A stretch of 50,594 bases of DNA from Sphingomonas sp. Root720. GTDB lineage: Bacteria; Pseudomonadota; Alphaproteobacteria; Sphingomonadales; Sphingomonadaceae. The notes below the pieces were generated by a model, which saw only the letters and a list, made by a program, of their open reading frames with translations, made no database searches and was not told where the DNA came from. Where the stretch lies: NCBI RefSeq assembly GCF_001428605.1, contig NZ_LMID01000004.1, positions 1-50,594 on the forward strand, given 5' to 3'. Positions 18,121-25,783 of this stretch are shown in pieces. The first letter of the stretch is position 1, and each line of letters opens with the position of its first letter. The translations under genes were made by a program, and so were the position numbers.

Positions 18121-18255
18121 GATGTTCTCACTATGTCCAGCTTAGCGTTGTCTGGCGAACAAATCTTGAGGTGAGGCCTCATAGGCGACAAAATACCATT
18201 TGAGGCGAAAACCGGATTCACATCGATCCTGCTTTGTGCTTGATTCAGTCGCGTT

Positions 18256-18819
18256 ATGTTTCTGTCAGCTAAAGCGTACGAGCCCTCGAACAGCTGCGAT
18301 ATCGCGGCTGTTCTCGAGCAATTGGCACAGGTGTCGAGCCGCCCCCGCTATGCCTTCATGCTGCTTAACCTAATCGCGCAGGTCGCGCGGGCCGATGGAA
18401 GCGCGGGTCCCTGGATCAAGCGGGACGATGAGCTTGTGTCTTTGCGCGACTGGTTATGCGATGCGCTTACGCCCATGGCGCAGCGCGGACCACGCCACCT
18501 GGCGCTGGCCGAGCGGGTTCACAAGGACCTCGACAAAGATGGCGCGCTCCCTCGCGATGCCGAGGCGGCACAGCAAGTGGTGGCGGCGGAGATGCGCGTG
18601 CGCATTCGCACGGCCGGAAAATCCAACCTCAGCCGAGCAGTCTCCGAGCTCGTAAAAGCCGGCCTGCTTCGTCGTCACTATCAGGGTTACCGCATCGATC
18701 ACTGCAACAGAGGCGGGCAGCGCCACGCGGTCTACACGCTGATCGGCCGCGCACGGGGTCTGACTGCCGCGTCACGGATACAAACACGCGAAGGCCAGCA
18801 GGAGCTCAACTTTGGGTGA
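18256..18819 (+). CDS. Hypothetical protein with winged-helix-like C-terminal half
   Basis: 187 aa of unknown family. The first half is helical (ALEQLAQ-like VLEQLAQVSSRPRYAFMLLN). The second half (KSNLSRAVSELVKAGLLRRHYQGY, HAVYTLIG) reads like a winged helix: two helices with the NLSRAVSELVKAGLL pattern of a recognition unit, then two strands. It could be a DNA-binding protein of the mobile region. The start is the ATG at 18256; no clear ribosome site is visible. It converges with metY. Confidence 0.6.
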   Translation: MFLSAKAYEPSNSCDIAAVLEQLAQVSSRPRYAFMLLNLIAQVARADGSAGPWIKRDDELVSLRDWLCDALTPMAQRGPRHLALAERVHKDLDKDGALPRDAEAAQQVVAAEMRVRIRTAGKSNLSRAVSELVKAGLLRRHYQGYRIDHCNRGGQRHAVYTLIGRARGLTAASRIQTREGQQELNFG

Positions 18820-18857
18820 ACAAGCGGCGAACTCCTGCTGCCTCTCTATCGCCTGGC

Positions 18858-20129
18858 TTAAACAGCAGCTAGCGCCTGATCGATGTCGGCCAGAATATCC
18901 TCGATATGTTCGATGCCGACGGAAATCCGCACAAGATCCTCACTTACTCCGGCTCTCGCCAATTCGGCGCCGCTTAGCTGCCGGTGGGTGGTGGACGCCG
19001 GGTGGCAGGCAAGTGACTTGGCGTCGCCGATGTTCACCAGCCTGAGGATCATCTTCAGCCGGTCGATGAACGCCCCGCCAGCCTGCTGCCCGCCTTGAAT
19101 TCCGAAACTTAGGATTCCAGACCCTTTCCCCCGCGTCAGTCGCTGCGCCAACGCATGATATTTGCTACTGGCCAGTCCGGCATAGTTGACCCACGCCACC
19201 TTGGGGTGCTCCTGAAGATAGCGAGCGACCTTCTCCGCATTCTCGCAGTGTCTCTCCATTCGCAAGCCAAGCGTTTCAAGGCCCTGTAGCAACAAAAAAG
19301 CGCTGTGCGGTGCCAGCGCTGCCCCCGTATTGCGCAGTGGTGCCACCCGGGCCCGTCCAATGAAGGCGGCGGCGCCGAGCGCCTCGGTGTATACGACCCC
19401 ATGGTAGGATGGGTCCGGTTCATTGAGGATCGCGAAACGCTCACGATCCGCGGTCCAGTCGAAGCGGCCACTGTCAACGATCATTCCGCCGATAGTCGTG
19501 CCATGTCCGCCAATATATTTGGTCAGTGAATGGATGACGATATCCGCGCCGAACTCGATAGGTCTGCACAGGAACGGGGTTGCGACGGTATTGTCGACAA
19601 TGACCGGCACACTGTGGCGATGTGCAATTTCGGCGACGCGCTCGATATCGACAATATTGCCTGCCGGATTGCCAATCGATTCCAGAAATATCGCCTTTGT
19701 CCCGCGATCGATGGCGGCTTCCATTGCGGCGTAATCCTCGCCGTCGACCAGCCGCGCTTCAATTCCTTGCCGCGGGAAGCTGTGCATGAAGAGATTGTAT
19801 GTGCCGCCATATAGCTGGGATACCGAAACGATGTTGTCGCCAGCGCCCGCGATCGTCTGGATTGCATAGGTTATGGCTGCCATTCCCGATGCCAGTCCCA
19901 GCCCTGCAATACCGCCCTCCATCTCGGAGAGCCGCGCTTCCAGCACCGCGGTCGTCGGATTCATAATGCGGGTATAGATATTGCCCTGCACCTTGAGGTC
20001 AAAAAGGTCGGCGCCGTGCTGGGTATTATCGAACGTGTAGGATGTGGTCTGATAGATCGGGACTGCCGCTGACCGGGTCGTCGGATCTGTGTCATACCCA
20101 TGGTGCAGCGCTACCGATTCCAGCTTCAT
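18858..20129 (-). CDS. metY: O-acetylhomoserine sulfhydrylase (aminocarboxypropyltransferase)
   Basis: 423 aa PLP enzyme of the Cys/Met metabolism family that makes homocysteine from O-acetylhomoserine and sulfide. Family features: AVPIYQTTSYTF, the substrate-side YTRIMNPTT, GLASGMAAI, and the PLP lysine in HSLTKYIGGHG. The length and the THRQLSGAELARAGV C-terminus fit MetY rather than MetB. ATG at 20129 is preferred because AAGGAG lies seven bases upstream; earlier ATGs at 20150 lack one. With metB and cysIJ in the same window it provides a full route from sulfite to homocysteine. Confidence 0.92.
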   Translation of the reverse strand: MKLESVALHHGYDTDPTTRSAAVPIYQTTSYTFDNTQHGADLFDLKVQGNIYTRIMNPTTAVLEARLSEMEGGIAGLGLASGMAAITYAIQTIAGAGDNIVSVSQLYGGTYNLFMHSFPRQGIEARLVDGEDYAAMEAAIDRGTKAIFLESIGNPAGNIVDIERVAEIAHRHSVPVIVDNTVATPFLCRPIEFGADIVIHSLTKYIGGHGTTIGGMIVDSGRFDWTADRERFAILNEPDPSYHGVVYTEALGAAAFIGRARVAPLRNTGAALAPHSAFLLLQGLETLGLRMERHCENAEKVARYLQEHPKVAWVNYAGLASSKYHALAQRLTRGKGSGILSFGIQGGQQAGGAFIDRLKMILRLVNIGDAKSLACHPASTTHRQLSGAELARAGVSEDLVRISVGIEHIEDILADIDQALAAV

Positions 20130-20333
20130 GTCAGGCTCCTTCATGGTCAATCAACCGATCCCTCGCGACCGGGTCAACCTTTCCAACCGAAAATTTCAGG
20201 TCTTCCAGATCGGAAGCTTTCTGAAACTCAGCAATTACGACAGCGCGCTGGCGCGTGCGCCGTCGTGATGATCTGGAACTGTGCGTCAAATGACCCGTTT
20301 GCCAATCATCATTCATTGCTGGAGGTCAGATCG

Positions 20334-20744
20334 ATGCACGTAAAACTCGCGCTGTTTGGAGCTACTGCCGTTCTGCTTTCTGGCTGCGGCAACGCCCAGG
20401 ACAAAGCTGAGGATCGCGTCGAACACGCGGCACAGGCCAGCGCAGCTGCAGCGGGCCCGGCACCGGTTGCACTCGGACTGAGCGAAGCACAACTGCTCGA
20501 TGCTGACCTCGTCGACGCCAATAACGTCGAACTGGGTGATGTTCAGGCGCTGGCTCGCGACGGAAGCGGCAAGGTCGATAGACTTCTCATTGAGATCGAG
20601 GACAGCCATCCCGATAAATTCGTCCATGTTCCGATCGCGGGCCTCACCACCGCCCAGCGCGGCACCGACATGGACGTCGTGACCAAAATGACTAAGCAGC
20701 AATTGGCGGCGCTGCCTGCGGTGGATTTGAACGCCGCGAAATAG
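20334..20744 (+). CDS. PRC-barrel-like lipoprotein
   Basis: 136 aa. The signal ends in a lipobox (AVLLSGCG, Cys near residue 18), so it is a predicted lipoprotein. The mature part resembles a PRC-barrel: LLDADLVDANNVELGDVQAL and DRLLIEIEDSHPDKFVHVPI. PRC-barrel proteins bind partners at membranes but this one has no known role. A good ribosome site (GGAGG) precedes the ATG at 20334. It diverges from metY, sharing a 204-base upstream region with it. Confidence 0.7.
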   Translation: MHVKLALFGATAVLLSGCGNAQDKAEDRVEHAAQASAAAAGPAPVALGLSEAQLLDADLVDANNVELGDVQALARDGSGKVDRLLIEIEDSHPDKFVHVPIAGLTTAQRGTDMDVVTKMTKQQLAALPAVDLNAAK

Positions 20745-21095
20745 CTGTAGTGAGCGAAGTCGTTCATCCAGGAGCGGTAGCTACGGATAAAAATTTTTGC
20801 GGCTCACCGCTTCCTAGGCCTGATCGACGGGGGCACTTGCTCCTGATGGCGTGTCATCCAAGCAAAGCAATCCAGCGAGGACTGGAAATGCCGCCACGTC
20901 GCCTAAAGACTTGGAGACTTTGTTTTTGGCCATCGAAGCGCCACATTGCCGATCATGACTACCGAACGCTCTTTCCTGCTGCATCCTGGTAGCAGCACCC
21001 CGCGCTAGCTGGCCCTGGCTGAAGGCTGAGCCCACTCTTGCCAGGGCGCGCGTTGCATCTGGAGCGCTAGCTCCTGTCCACCTTGCTGTTTGGGC
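20745..21095. other. Gene-free stretch
   Basis: No gene, RNA or clear terminator is recognised. The only structures seen are the A5T5 run near 20792 and the short palindrome GGAGCGCTAGCTCC at 21061-21074, neither of which I can interpret. Confidence 0.4.
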
Positions 21096-22727
21096 ATGAG
21101 CATTGCTGATGCCGTCCAGGAGATATCCTTGTTTTTGACACGCTTCACGGCGCTTGGCATTGCCGCCATATCGACCATTGTCGCGGGCTATTATCTACCC
21201 GCCGTCTGGGCCATCCCACTCTTCGTCGTCAGCGTCGCCCTCACCGCCCTGGGACTCTACGACTTGGCCCAACCGATACATTCAGTGCGCCGAAACTACC
21301 CTATCATCGGACACCTGCGCTGGTTCTTCGAGGACATTCGCCCGGAAATCCGGCAGTACATGATCGAAGGCGATCAGGAGAAAGTCCCCTTTTCCCGCAT
21401 CCAGCGATCGCTTGTCTATGCCCGGGCGAAGGATGAAGGGAGTGAACGGGCCTTTGGCACCTTGCTCGACGTGTATCAGGATGGACATGAATTCATCGCT
21501 CATTCTACCCGTCCGGCAAAGTCGGCGGACCCGGCGACTTTCAAGATAAGCATAGGGGGGCAGGCCTGTCGCCAGATCTACCAGGCCAGCCTGTTTAACA
21601 TCTCGGCGATGAGTTTCGGTTCGCTCAGCGCCAACGCGATCCGCGCGCTCAACAAAGGCGCGGCAATGGGCGGCTTTGCGCACGACACCGGCGAAGGCAG
21701 CATCAGCCCTTATCACCTCGAATTCGGCGGCGATCTCATATGGGAAATCGGCAGCGGATATTTTGGTTGTCGCACAGCCGATGGGCATTTCGACCCGACC
21801 CAATTCTCCCGACAGGCGCGTAATGCCCAGGTAAAAATGATCGAGATCAAGCTGAGCCAAGGCGCCAAGCCGGGGCATGGCGGCATTCTTCCCGCGGAGA
21901 AAGTGACGGCGGAAATCTCGAAGACCCGCGGCGTACCAACGGGTGAGGATTGTGTTTCTCCTGCACGGCACCGCGCCTTTTCCACGCCACTGGAGATGAT
22001 GCAAATCATCGGCGATCTGCGACGCTTGTCCGCGGGTAAGCCGATCGGATTTAAGCTTTGCGTTGGCCAACCTTGGGAATTCATGGGCATGGTCAAAGCC
22101 ATGCGGGAAACCGGTATTCTTCCGGATTTCATCGTGGTCGACGGCGCCGAAGGCGGGACGGGTGCCGCACCGCTCGAATTCATCGATCATCTGGGCATGC
22201 CCATGCGCGAAGGATTGCTGTTTGTTCACAACACGCTGGTGGGCGCCGGTCTTCGCAGCCAGATCAAGGTCGGAGCGGCCGGTAAAATCGTAAGCGCCTT
22301 CGACGTCGCTGCCACGCTGGCGCTCGGCGCCGACTGGACCAATGCAGGCCGGGGCTTCATGTTCGCACTGGGCTGCATTCAGTCGTTGACCTGCCATACC
22401 AATCGATGTCCGGTTGGCGTCGCGACGCAGGATGCCATGCGTCAGCGAGCGCTGGTCGTTCCGGAGAAGGCCGAGCGTGTGTTCAACTTCCATCGAAACA
22501 CGCTGGCCGCGCTCGCAGACATGGTGGCGGCGGCAGGGCTCGAGCATCCCAGTCTCATCAGTCCCCACCATCTTATGCGGCGCGTCAGCCCCACTGAGGT
22601 TAGACTGTTCTCCCAGCTACATACCTATCTCGAGGAGGGTGATTTGCTCGGGGACCGACCGCGTGAGGACTTCTATGGCGCGGCCTGGCGCCTCGCACGG
22701 CCCGACAGTTTCGAGATTAGACAATGA
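21096..22727 (+). CDS. FMN-binding glutamate synthase-family protein
   Basis: 543 aa. Two N-terminal membrane segments (about 10-55) precede a GltS-type FMN-binding TIM barrel, the synthase domain of glutamate synthase: NISAMSFGSLSANAIRALN, GGFAHDTGEGSISPYH, KPGHGGILPAEKV, VDGAEGGTGAAP and a Cys-containing segment LTCHTNRCPVG. There is no amidotransferase or central domain, so it is a stand-alone family member whose substrate is unknown. ATG at 21096 is taken; a TTG two codons earlier is also possible and neither has a strong ribosome site. Confidence 0.88.
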   Translation: MSIADAVQEISLFLTRFTALGIAAISTIVAGYYLPAVWAIPLFVVSVALTALGLYDLAQPIHSVRRNYPIIGHLRWFFEDIRPEIRQYMIEGDQEKVPFSRIQRSLVYARAKDEGSERAFGTLLDVYQDGHEFIAHSTRPAKSADPATFKISIGGQACRQIYQASLFNISAMSFGSLSANAIRALNKGAAMGGFAHDTGEGSISPYHLEFGGDLIWEIGSGYFGCRTADGHFDPTQFSRQARNAQVKMIEIKLSQGAKPGHGGILPAEKVTAEISKTRGVPTGEDCVSPARHRAFSTPLEMMQIIGDLRRLSAGKPIGFKLCVGQPWEFMGMVKAMRETGILPDFIVVDGAEGGTGAAPLEFIDHLGMPMREGLLFVHNTLVGAGLRSQIKVGAAGKIVSAFDVAATLALGADWTNAGRGFMFALGCIQSLTCHTNRCPVGVATQDAMRQRALVVPEKAERVFNFHRNTLAALADMVAAAGLEHPSLISPHHLMRRVSPTEVRLFSQLHTYLEEGDLLGDRPREDFYGAAWRLARPDSFEIRQ

Positions 22728-22860
22728 TGTTCTCAATCGACCACAGTTCATGTCATATGGATCGTACTGCAAGTATAGCTCATTAAACGCTCCACTCATT
22801 AGTATATAATTTATTAAGAAGGGCATCTCCTCTTTTCCAGGGGGATTGTAGAGTGGCGTC

Positions 22861-22878
22861 ACCCTTGCGGGTCTTTTT
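22861..22878 (+). terminator. Possible Rho-independent terminator
   Basis: ACCC-TTGC-GGGT followed by CTTTTT: a short four-pair stem with a T tract, 134 bases after the glutamate-synthase-like gene. The stem is short, so confidence is moderate. Confidence 0.45.
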
Positions 22879-23009
22879 CGATGTAGTGTTTTTTGGTGAG
22901 CCGAAGCAGATTTGACTTTCCAGCGCTACAAGGCCATGCTGAGCGCGTTATGTCATACTTGGTCATCCGCGCAGAGATTCATCCGGGCAGCAGCACCTCA
23001 CGCCTCTGA

Positions 23010-23044
23010 CCCTAAGCGGTTCGCGTCGCCGCGGCCGCTTAGGG
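23010..23044. repeat. Perfect 10-bp inverted repeat (hairpin)
   Basis: CCCTAAGCGG (23010-23019) and CCGCTTAGGG (23035-23044) are perfect reverse complements around a 15-base GC-rich loop. No T tract follows, so it is not a typical terminator. Confidence 0.6.
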
Positions 23045-23148
23045 AGTGATTCGACCAGACTGCATTTGCCACTCACCTGCGGTCTTCCAGCATCTTCGCC
23101 TCTGTCGATCATCGTCTTGATCGCTGATGCGGCGTTATGGAGGCTTCC

Positions 23149-23361
23149 ATGTCTCAACATTTCGTCGTTGAAGCCGACCACGCAGCAGTCGGGGTAGCCA
23201 TGCGCGTGCCCGGCGGCTTTCGCTTCGTATATTCCGACCCGCGTTATCGCACCCTCGACGGCAGGGTTTTCCCGCGCGCACGAGCGCTTTTCAGGGAAAT
23301 TCGTGCCATCACCGCGAGATTGCTGCGGCGTACCGATCGAACGGGCTTCCCCCCAAGCTGA
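23149..23361 (+). CDS. Small hypothetical protein
   Basis: 70 aa, soluble, unknown. It reads VVEADHAAVGVAMRVPGGFR, then FVYSDPRYRTLDGRVFPRAR and an Arg-rich helical end. ATG at 23149 has GGAGG six bases upstream, while an ATG four codons earlier lies before that site. It starts a run of small unknown genes (23149-25351). Confidence 0.6.
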   Translation: MSQHFVVEADHAAVGVAMRVPGGFRFVYSDPRYRTLDGRVFPRARALFREIRAITARLLRRTDRTGFPPS

Positions 23362-23474
23362 AGAGGGCTGGCCGCGAACAGCGCACCCTTTGGAAGCTAG
23401 CCCTACGCGACGTCGATCAAGGGCGTTGCGCGCATGCGGATTGCGATCCGCGCATCAATGAAAAGCCGGTTCAA

Positions 23475-23771
23475 ATGAAACGTCGTCGAAATTCCATCAA
23501 CAGTGTCCAGCGCCGTCTGCACATCGAAGCCACCCTCGCCCATTATCCCTACGTCACCGCAGTTCAATTGAGCGATATAATATCATGGTTCAGGCGCGAA
23601 GCTTCGGCCATGGAGGTCGCGTCCCTTGCGAGCAATCCCGCGATCCAACCGCAGTATCGGCAATTTCGCAGTCAACACATCGACCGATTAAGCGTCGGGG
23701 AGATAGCGCTGTGTATCGGCCTGGGAGCCATACTTATCGTCACCGCGGCTGTTCTGGTAGCAATGCCATGA
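23475..23771 (+). CDS. Small tail-anchored membrane protein
   Basis: 98 aa. The N-terminus is basic (MKRRRNSINSVQRR), followed by a soluble helical part (LSDIISWFRREASAMEVASL) and a single C-terminal membrane helix (about 75-97). No family is recognised. Its stop overlaps the start of the next small membrane protein (ATGA), so the two are probably made together. Confidence 0.6.
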   Translation: MKRRRNSINSVQRRLHIEATLAHYPYVTAVQLSDIISWFRREASAMEVASLASNPAIQPQYRQFRSQHIDRLSVGEIALCIGLGAILIVTAAVLVAMP

Positions 23772-23932
23772 GTGCTGGTGTCAGCAGTGCGCACATGAAT
23801 ATCGCGTTCGTGTTGGCCGTGGTTGTTATTTACAGCCTTGCGTTCGCTGTCATGCGCCGACCGTGGCTGCCTTGGGCCATTTGCGCATGCGTCTGTGCAG
23901 CCGGCGTCGGAGCTATACTCTTTTCAGGTTAG
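23768..23932 (+). CDS. Small membrane protein, two helices
   Basis: 54 aa with two hydrophobic segments (NIAFVLAVVVIYSLAFAVM and WAICACVCAAGVGAILFS). The ATG at 23768 overlaps the previous stop (ATGA), the main argument that it is real. Unknown function. Confidence 0.5.
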   Translation: MSAGVSSAHMNIAFVLAVVVIYSLAFAVMRRPWLPWAICACVCAAGVGAILFSG

Positions 23933-24035
23933 CCTAATGCTTATTCTTGAGGCGAACCGGGCGCAGCACGTTCGCGCATCACTCTGAACCGCGCGCTGCA
24001 CTATCTGCGCTCCACAAGCGCGAAGGAATCTCATC

Positions 24036-24584
24036 GTGGAATCTGAATATCAGTCCGTTTTGTTCGACCGCATTGTAACCCAGGCGTGCGCGCAGGCCGA
24101 AGCCATGCTCTGCGGACGTGAACTGGCCGAGGAGCATGTGAGACACGCAATCTCCGACCTTGAGCTGTCGCCGTTGCTGGACAAGCAGATAATGGCGACG
24201 GCGTTGCGTCTGGCCGACGAGCTTTGTCTCGCTGGGGGGCTCAGAGACAAGTTGCTCGCCCGCTTCCGATCGGCGCCGCCGGGCGTCGCTGTCACCGCGC
24301 AAAGGCGAAGCATCGAAAGCGAAGTGCGCGACAAGGGGCTGCCGATGATTCTCGCAGGAGATTATGTCGACATCCTCGAAAAGCGGATCGAGGCGGATGG
24401 TCACAACAGAAGCCAGATGTTGTGGGCCTACGCCGAGCTCTACGGTGAGCTGTGGTGCGATCCGCGCATCAGTGCCCGCACCCCGACGCGGCGGATAATG
24501 CTGGCGATGTCGACAGTATTACGCGGGCGCAGCGCACATTTGGCGGCGGGCCTTTCTCGTGTCGACGCCACGATGGCGAAATAG
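24036..24584 (+). CDS. Hypothetical protein, paralogue of 24815-25351
   Basis: 182 aa, soluble, largely helical. It shares with the gene 230 bases downstream LELSPLLDKQIMATALRLAD, AQRRSI, WAYAELYGELWCDPRI and RRIMLAMSTVLRGRSA; the downstream version reads LEVSPMAEDQLVAVGLRLAG, AQRRSI, WAALYADMWCDPRI and RRVMLAMVTLLHERSHA. The start is a GTG with AAGGA nine bases upstream. No known family is recognised. The conserved WCDPRI block near the C-terminus is the best mark for a database search. Confidence 0.68.
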   Translation: MESEYQSVLFDRIVTQACAQAEAMLCGRELAEEHVRHAISDLELSPLLDKQIMATALRLADELCLAGGLRDKLLARFRSAPPGVAVTAQRRSIESEVRDKGLPMILAGDYVDILEKRIEADGHNRSQMLWAYAELYGELWCDPRISARTPTRRIMLAMSTVLRGRSAHLAAGLSRVDATMAK

Positions 24585-24619
24585 TCTGCAGAGAATTCAG
24601 GCCTTCAGGAACGCGCACC

Positions 24620-24790
24620 ATGCACGAAGACAATAATCCGAGCTCGCAAGGACCCTCCGAAGCGGTCTCTCACGAGAAGCAGGCAGGACGGGGGAAGATT
24701 TTGCCTTTCGCCACTCCAGAGAAGAGCAAGCCCGGCCGTTCGCGGCCCGCGCCAGCGCCTTCGGCTCCCCGACCGCCCGATGTCGCTTGA
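24620..24790 (+). CDS. Small Pro-rich hypothetical protein
   Basis: 56 aa, low complexity, disordered-looking (KILPFATPEKSKPGRSRPAP). It lies between the two paralogues on the same strand with short gaps on both sides, which is the main support. It may not be a real gene. Confidence 0.35.
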   Translation: MHEDNNPSSQGPSEAVSHEKQAGRGKILPFATPEKSKPGRSRPAPAPSAPRPPDVA

Positions 24791-24814
24791 AAAACAACAG
24801 CACAGGAATGGAAG

Positions 24815-25351
24815 ATGGACGATCGGCACGCGCCTGATGATCTGTTGCCGACTTTGGTCGCGGTGGCAGCTGAGAGAGTGGAAATCTTGTTGGCCAAGCC
24901 GGACGCCGCAGCTGCATTGAGGCAGCTAGGTCCCGACAAGCTGAGTGAAATCCAGCGCCTCGAAGTCTCGCCAATGGCGGAGGACCAGCTGGTGGCCGTC
25001 GGCCTGCGCCTGGCAGGCTCAAGAACGGGTCGCGGGAATATCTCAGATCATCTGAGCGGCTATTTCTCGAAACCCGCGTCTTCGCTCGAAATCGAGGCGC
25101 AGCGTCGCAGCATCTGGAAATTGAACCGAAACGGGGGCACGGAAAAGCATGAAGCAGCGACCGCTGCATCAAGGATCGAGAACATGATTTCTCAAAGCGC
25201 CCTGCCGATGGCCGAACAGATGAGGAACTGGGCCGCGCTCTACGCCGATATGTGGTGTGATCCCCGAATTGGCGCAACCTCCCACGCAAGACGCGTCATG
25301 CTTGCCATGGTGACGCTGTTGCACGAACGCAGCCATGCCTCGATCCGATAG
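24815..25351 (+). CDS. Hypothetical protein, paralogue of 24036-24584
   Basis: 178 aa, soluble, helical. It carries the same blocks as the upstream paralogue, including WCDPRIGATSHARRVMLAM near the C-terminus, with a longer middle part. ATG at 24815 has AGGA upstream. The pair looks like an old tandem duplication separated by a tiny ORF. Unknown function. Confidence 0.68.
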   Translation: MDDRHAPDDLLPTLVAVAAERVEILLAKPDAAAALRQLGPDKLSEIQRLEVSPMAEDQLVAVGLRLAGSRTGRGNISDHLSGYFSKPASSLEIEAQRRSIWKLNRNGGTEKHEAATAASRIENMISQSALPMAEQMRNWAALYADMWCDPRIGATSHARRVMLAMVTLLHERSHASIR

Positions 25352-25376
25352 CGCGCCGCTCATACACGTGGCGTAA

Positions 25377-25409
25377 TGTGCCGGCCCGTCGTGCCGTTCG
25401 GCCGGCACA
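25377..25409. terminator. Strong hairpin between convergent genes
   Basis: TGTGCCGGCC (25377-25386) and GGCCGGCACA (25400-25409) pair perfectly around 13 bases. It lies between the ends of two convergent genes, fitting a bidirectional terminator, but no T tract follows. Confidence 0.5.
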
Positions 25410-25504
25410 AGCGCTAAGATCTCGAGCTGCTAGGCCCACAGAAAATTCCGCTCACAAATCGCGACGACGTCATGTCGGGCTGCTGCACAGGCCAACTACC
25501 TGAG

Positions 25505-25750
25505 CTAATTAAGGCTGAAAAGCGTGAACATTCCGGCAATAACGATACCAAAAACCATCAGCATAACCCCCGCGATCCGCAGGATGTAAGTGAGCGGATC
25601 CTCGTCGTTATCCGTTGAGCGGGCAGCGGACGAAGATTGCTTGGGACGGCCGATCGCTCGCCGGAAAGTCGACTGTCTGAAAGCCATGTTGAACCCTAGC
25701 AACGCCAGAATGACGCCGAAGATGTCTAGCAACCACACATATCCAGGCAT
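25505..25750 (-). CDS. Small inner-membrane protein, two helices
   Basis: 81 aa with two membrane helices (about 5-23 and 56-78) joined by a charged loop (RRAIGRPKQSSSAARSTDND). A near-ideal ribosome site (AAGGAGG) precedes the ATG at 25750. No family is recognised. It lies 33 bases beyond the metB stop in the same direction and may be the last gene of the cysJ-cysI-metB operon. Confidence 0.65.
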   Translation of the reverse strand: MPGYVWLLDIFGVILALLGFNMAFRQSTFRRAIGRPKQSSSAARSTDNDEDPLTYILRIAGVMLMVFGIVIAGMFTLFSLN

Positions 25751-25783
25751 TGGCGCCTCCTTCGGACTATGGCACGGTGACGT

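Larger units (their letters stand above)
22728..23148. other. Gene-free stretch with two hairpins
   Basis: No gene is recognised over about 420 bases. The first part is AT-rich. It contains a terminator-like hairpin at 22861-22878 and a longer hairpin at 23010-23044. A small RNA cannot be excluded. Confidence 0.45.

Noticed and set aside
18121-18180. CTTAGCGTTG after tnpA as the right terminal repeat
   Set aside because: Only the first bases agree with a Tn3-type end; the outer part ends GAGGCC rather than CCCC and does not match the repeat at 61-98.
20304-20322. AATCATCATTCATTGC before the lipoprotein gene as another CAAATGAAT site
   Set aside because: Only a partial half-site match and no proper dyad.
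20130-20333. Possible SAM-type riboswitch upstream of metY
   Set aside because: The region was read on the minus strand for SAM-II or SAM/SAH patterns; no matching pseudoknot or conserved segments were seen.
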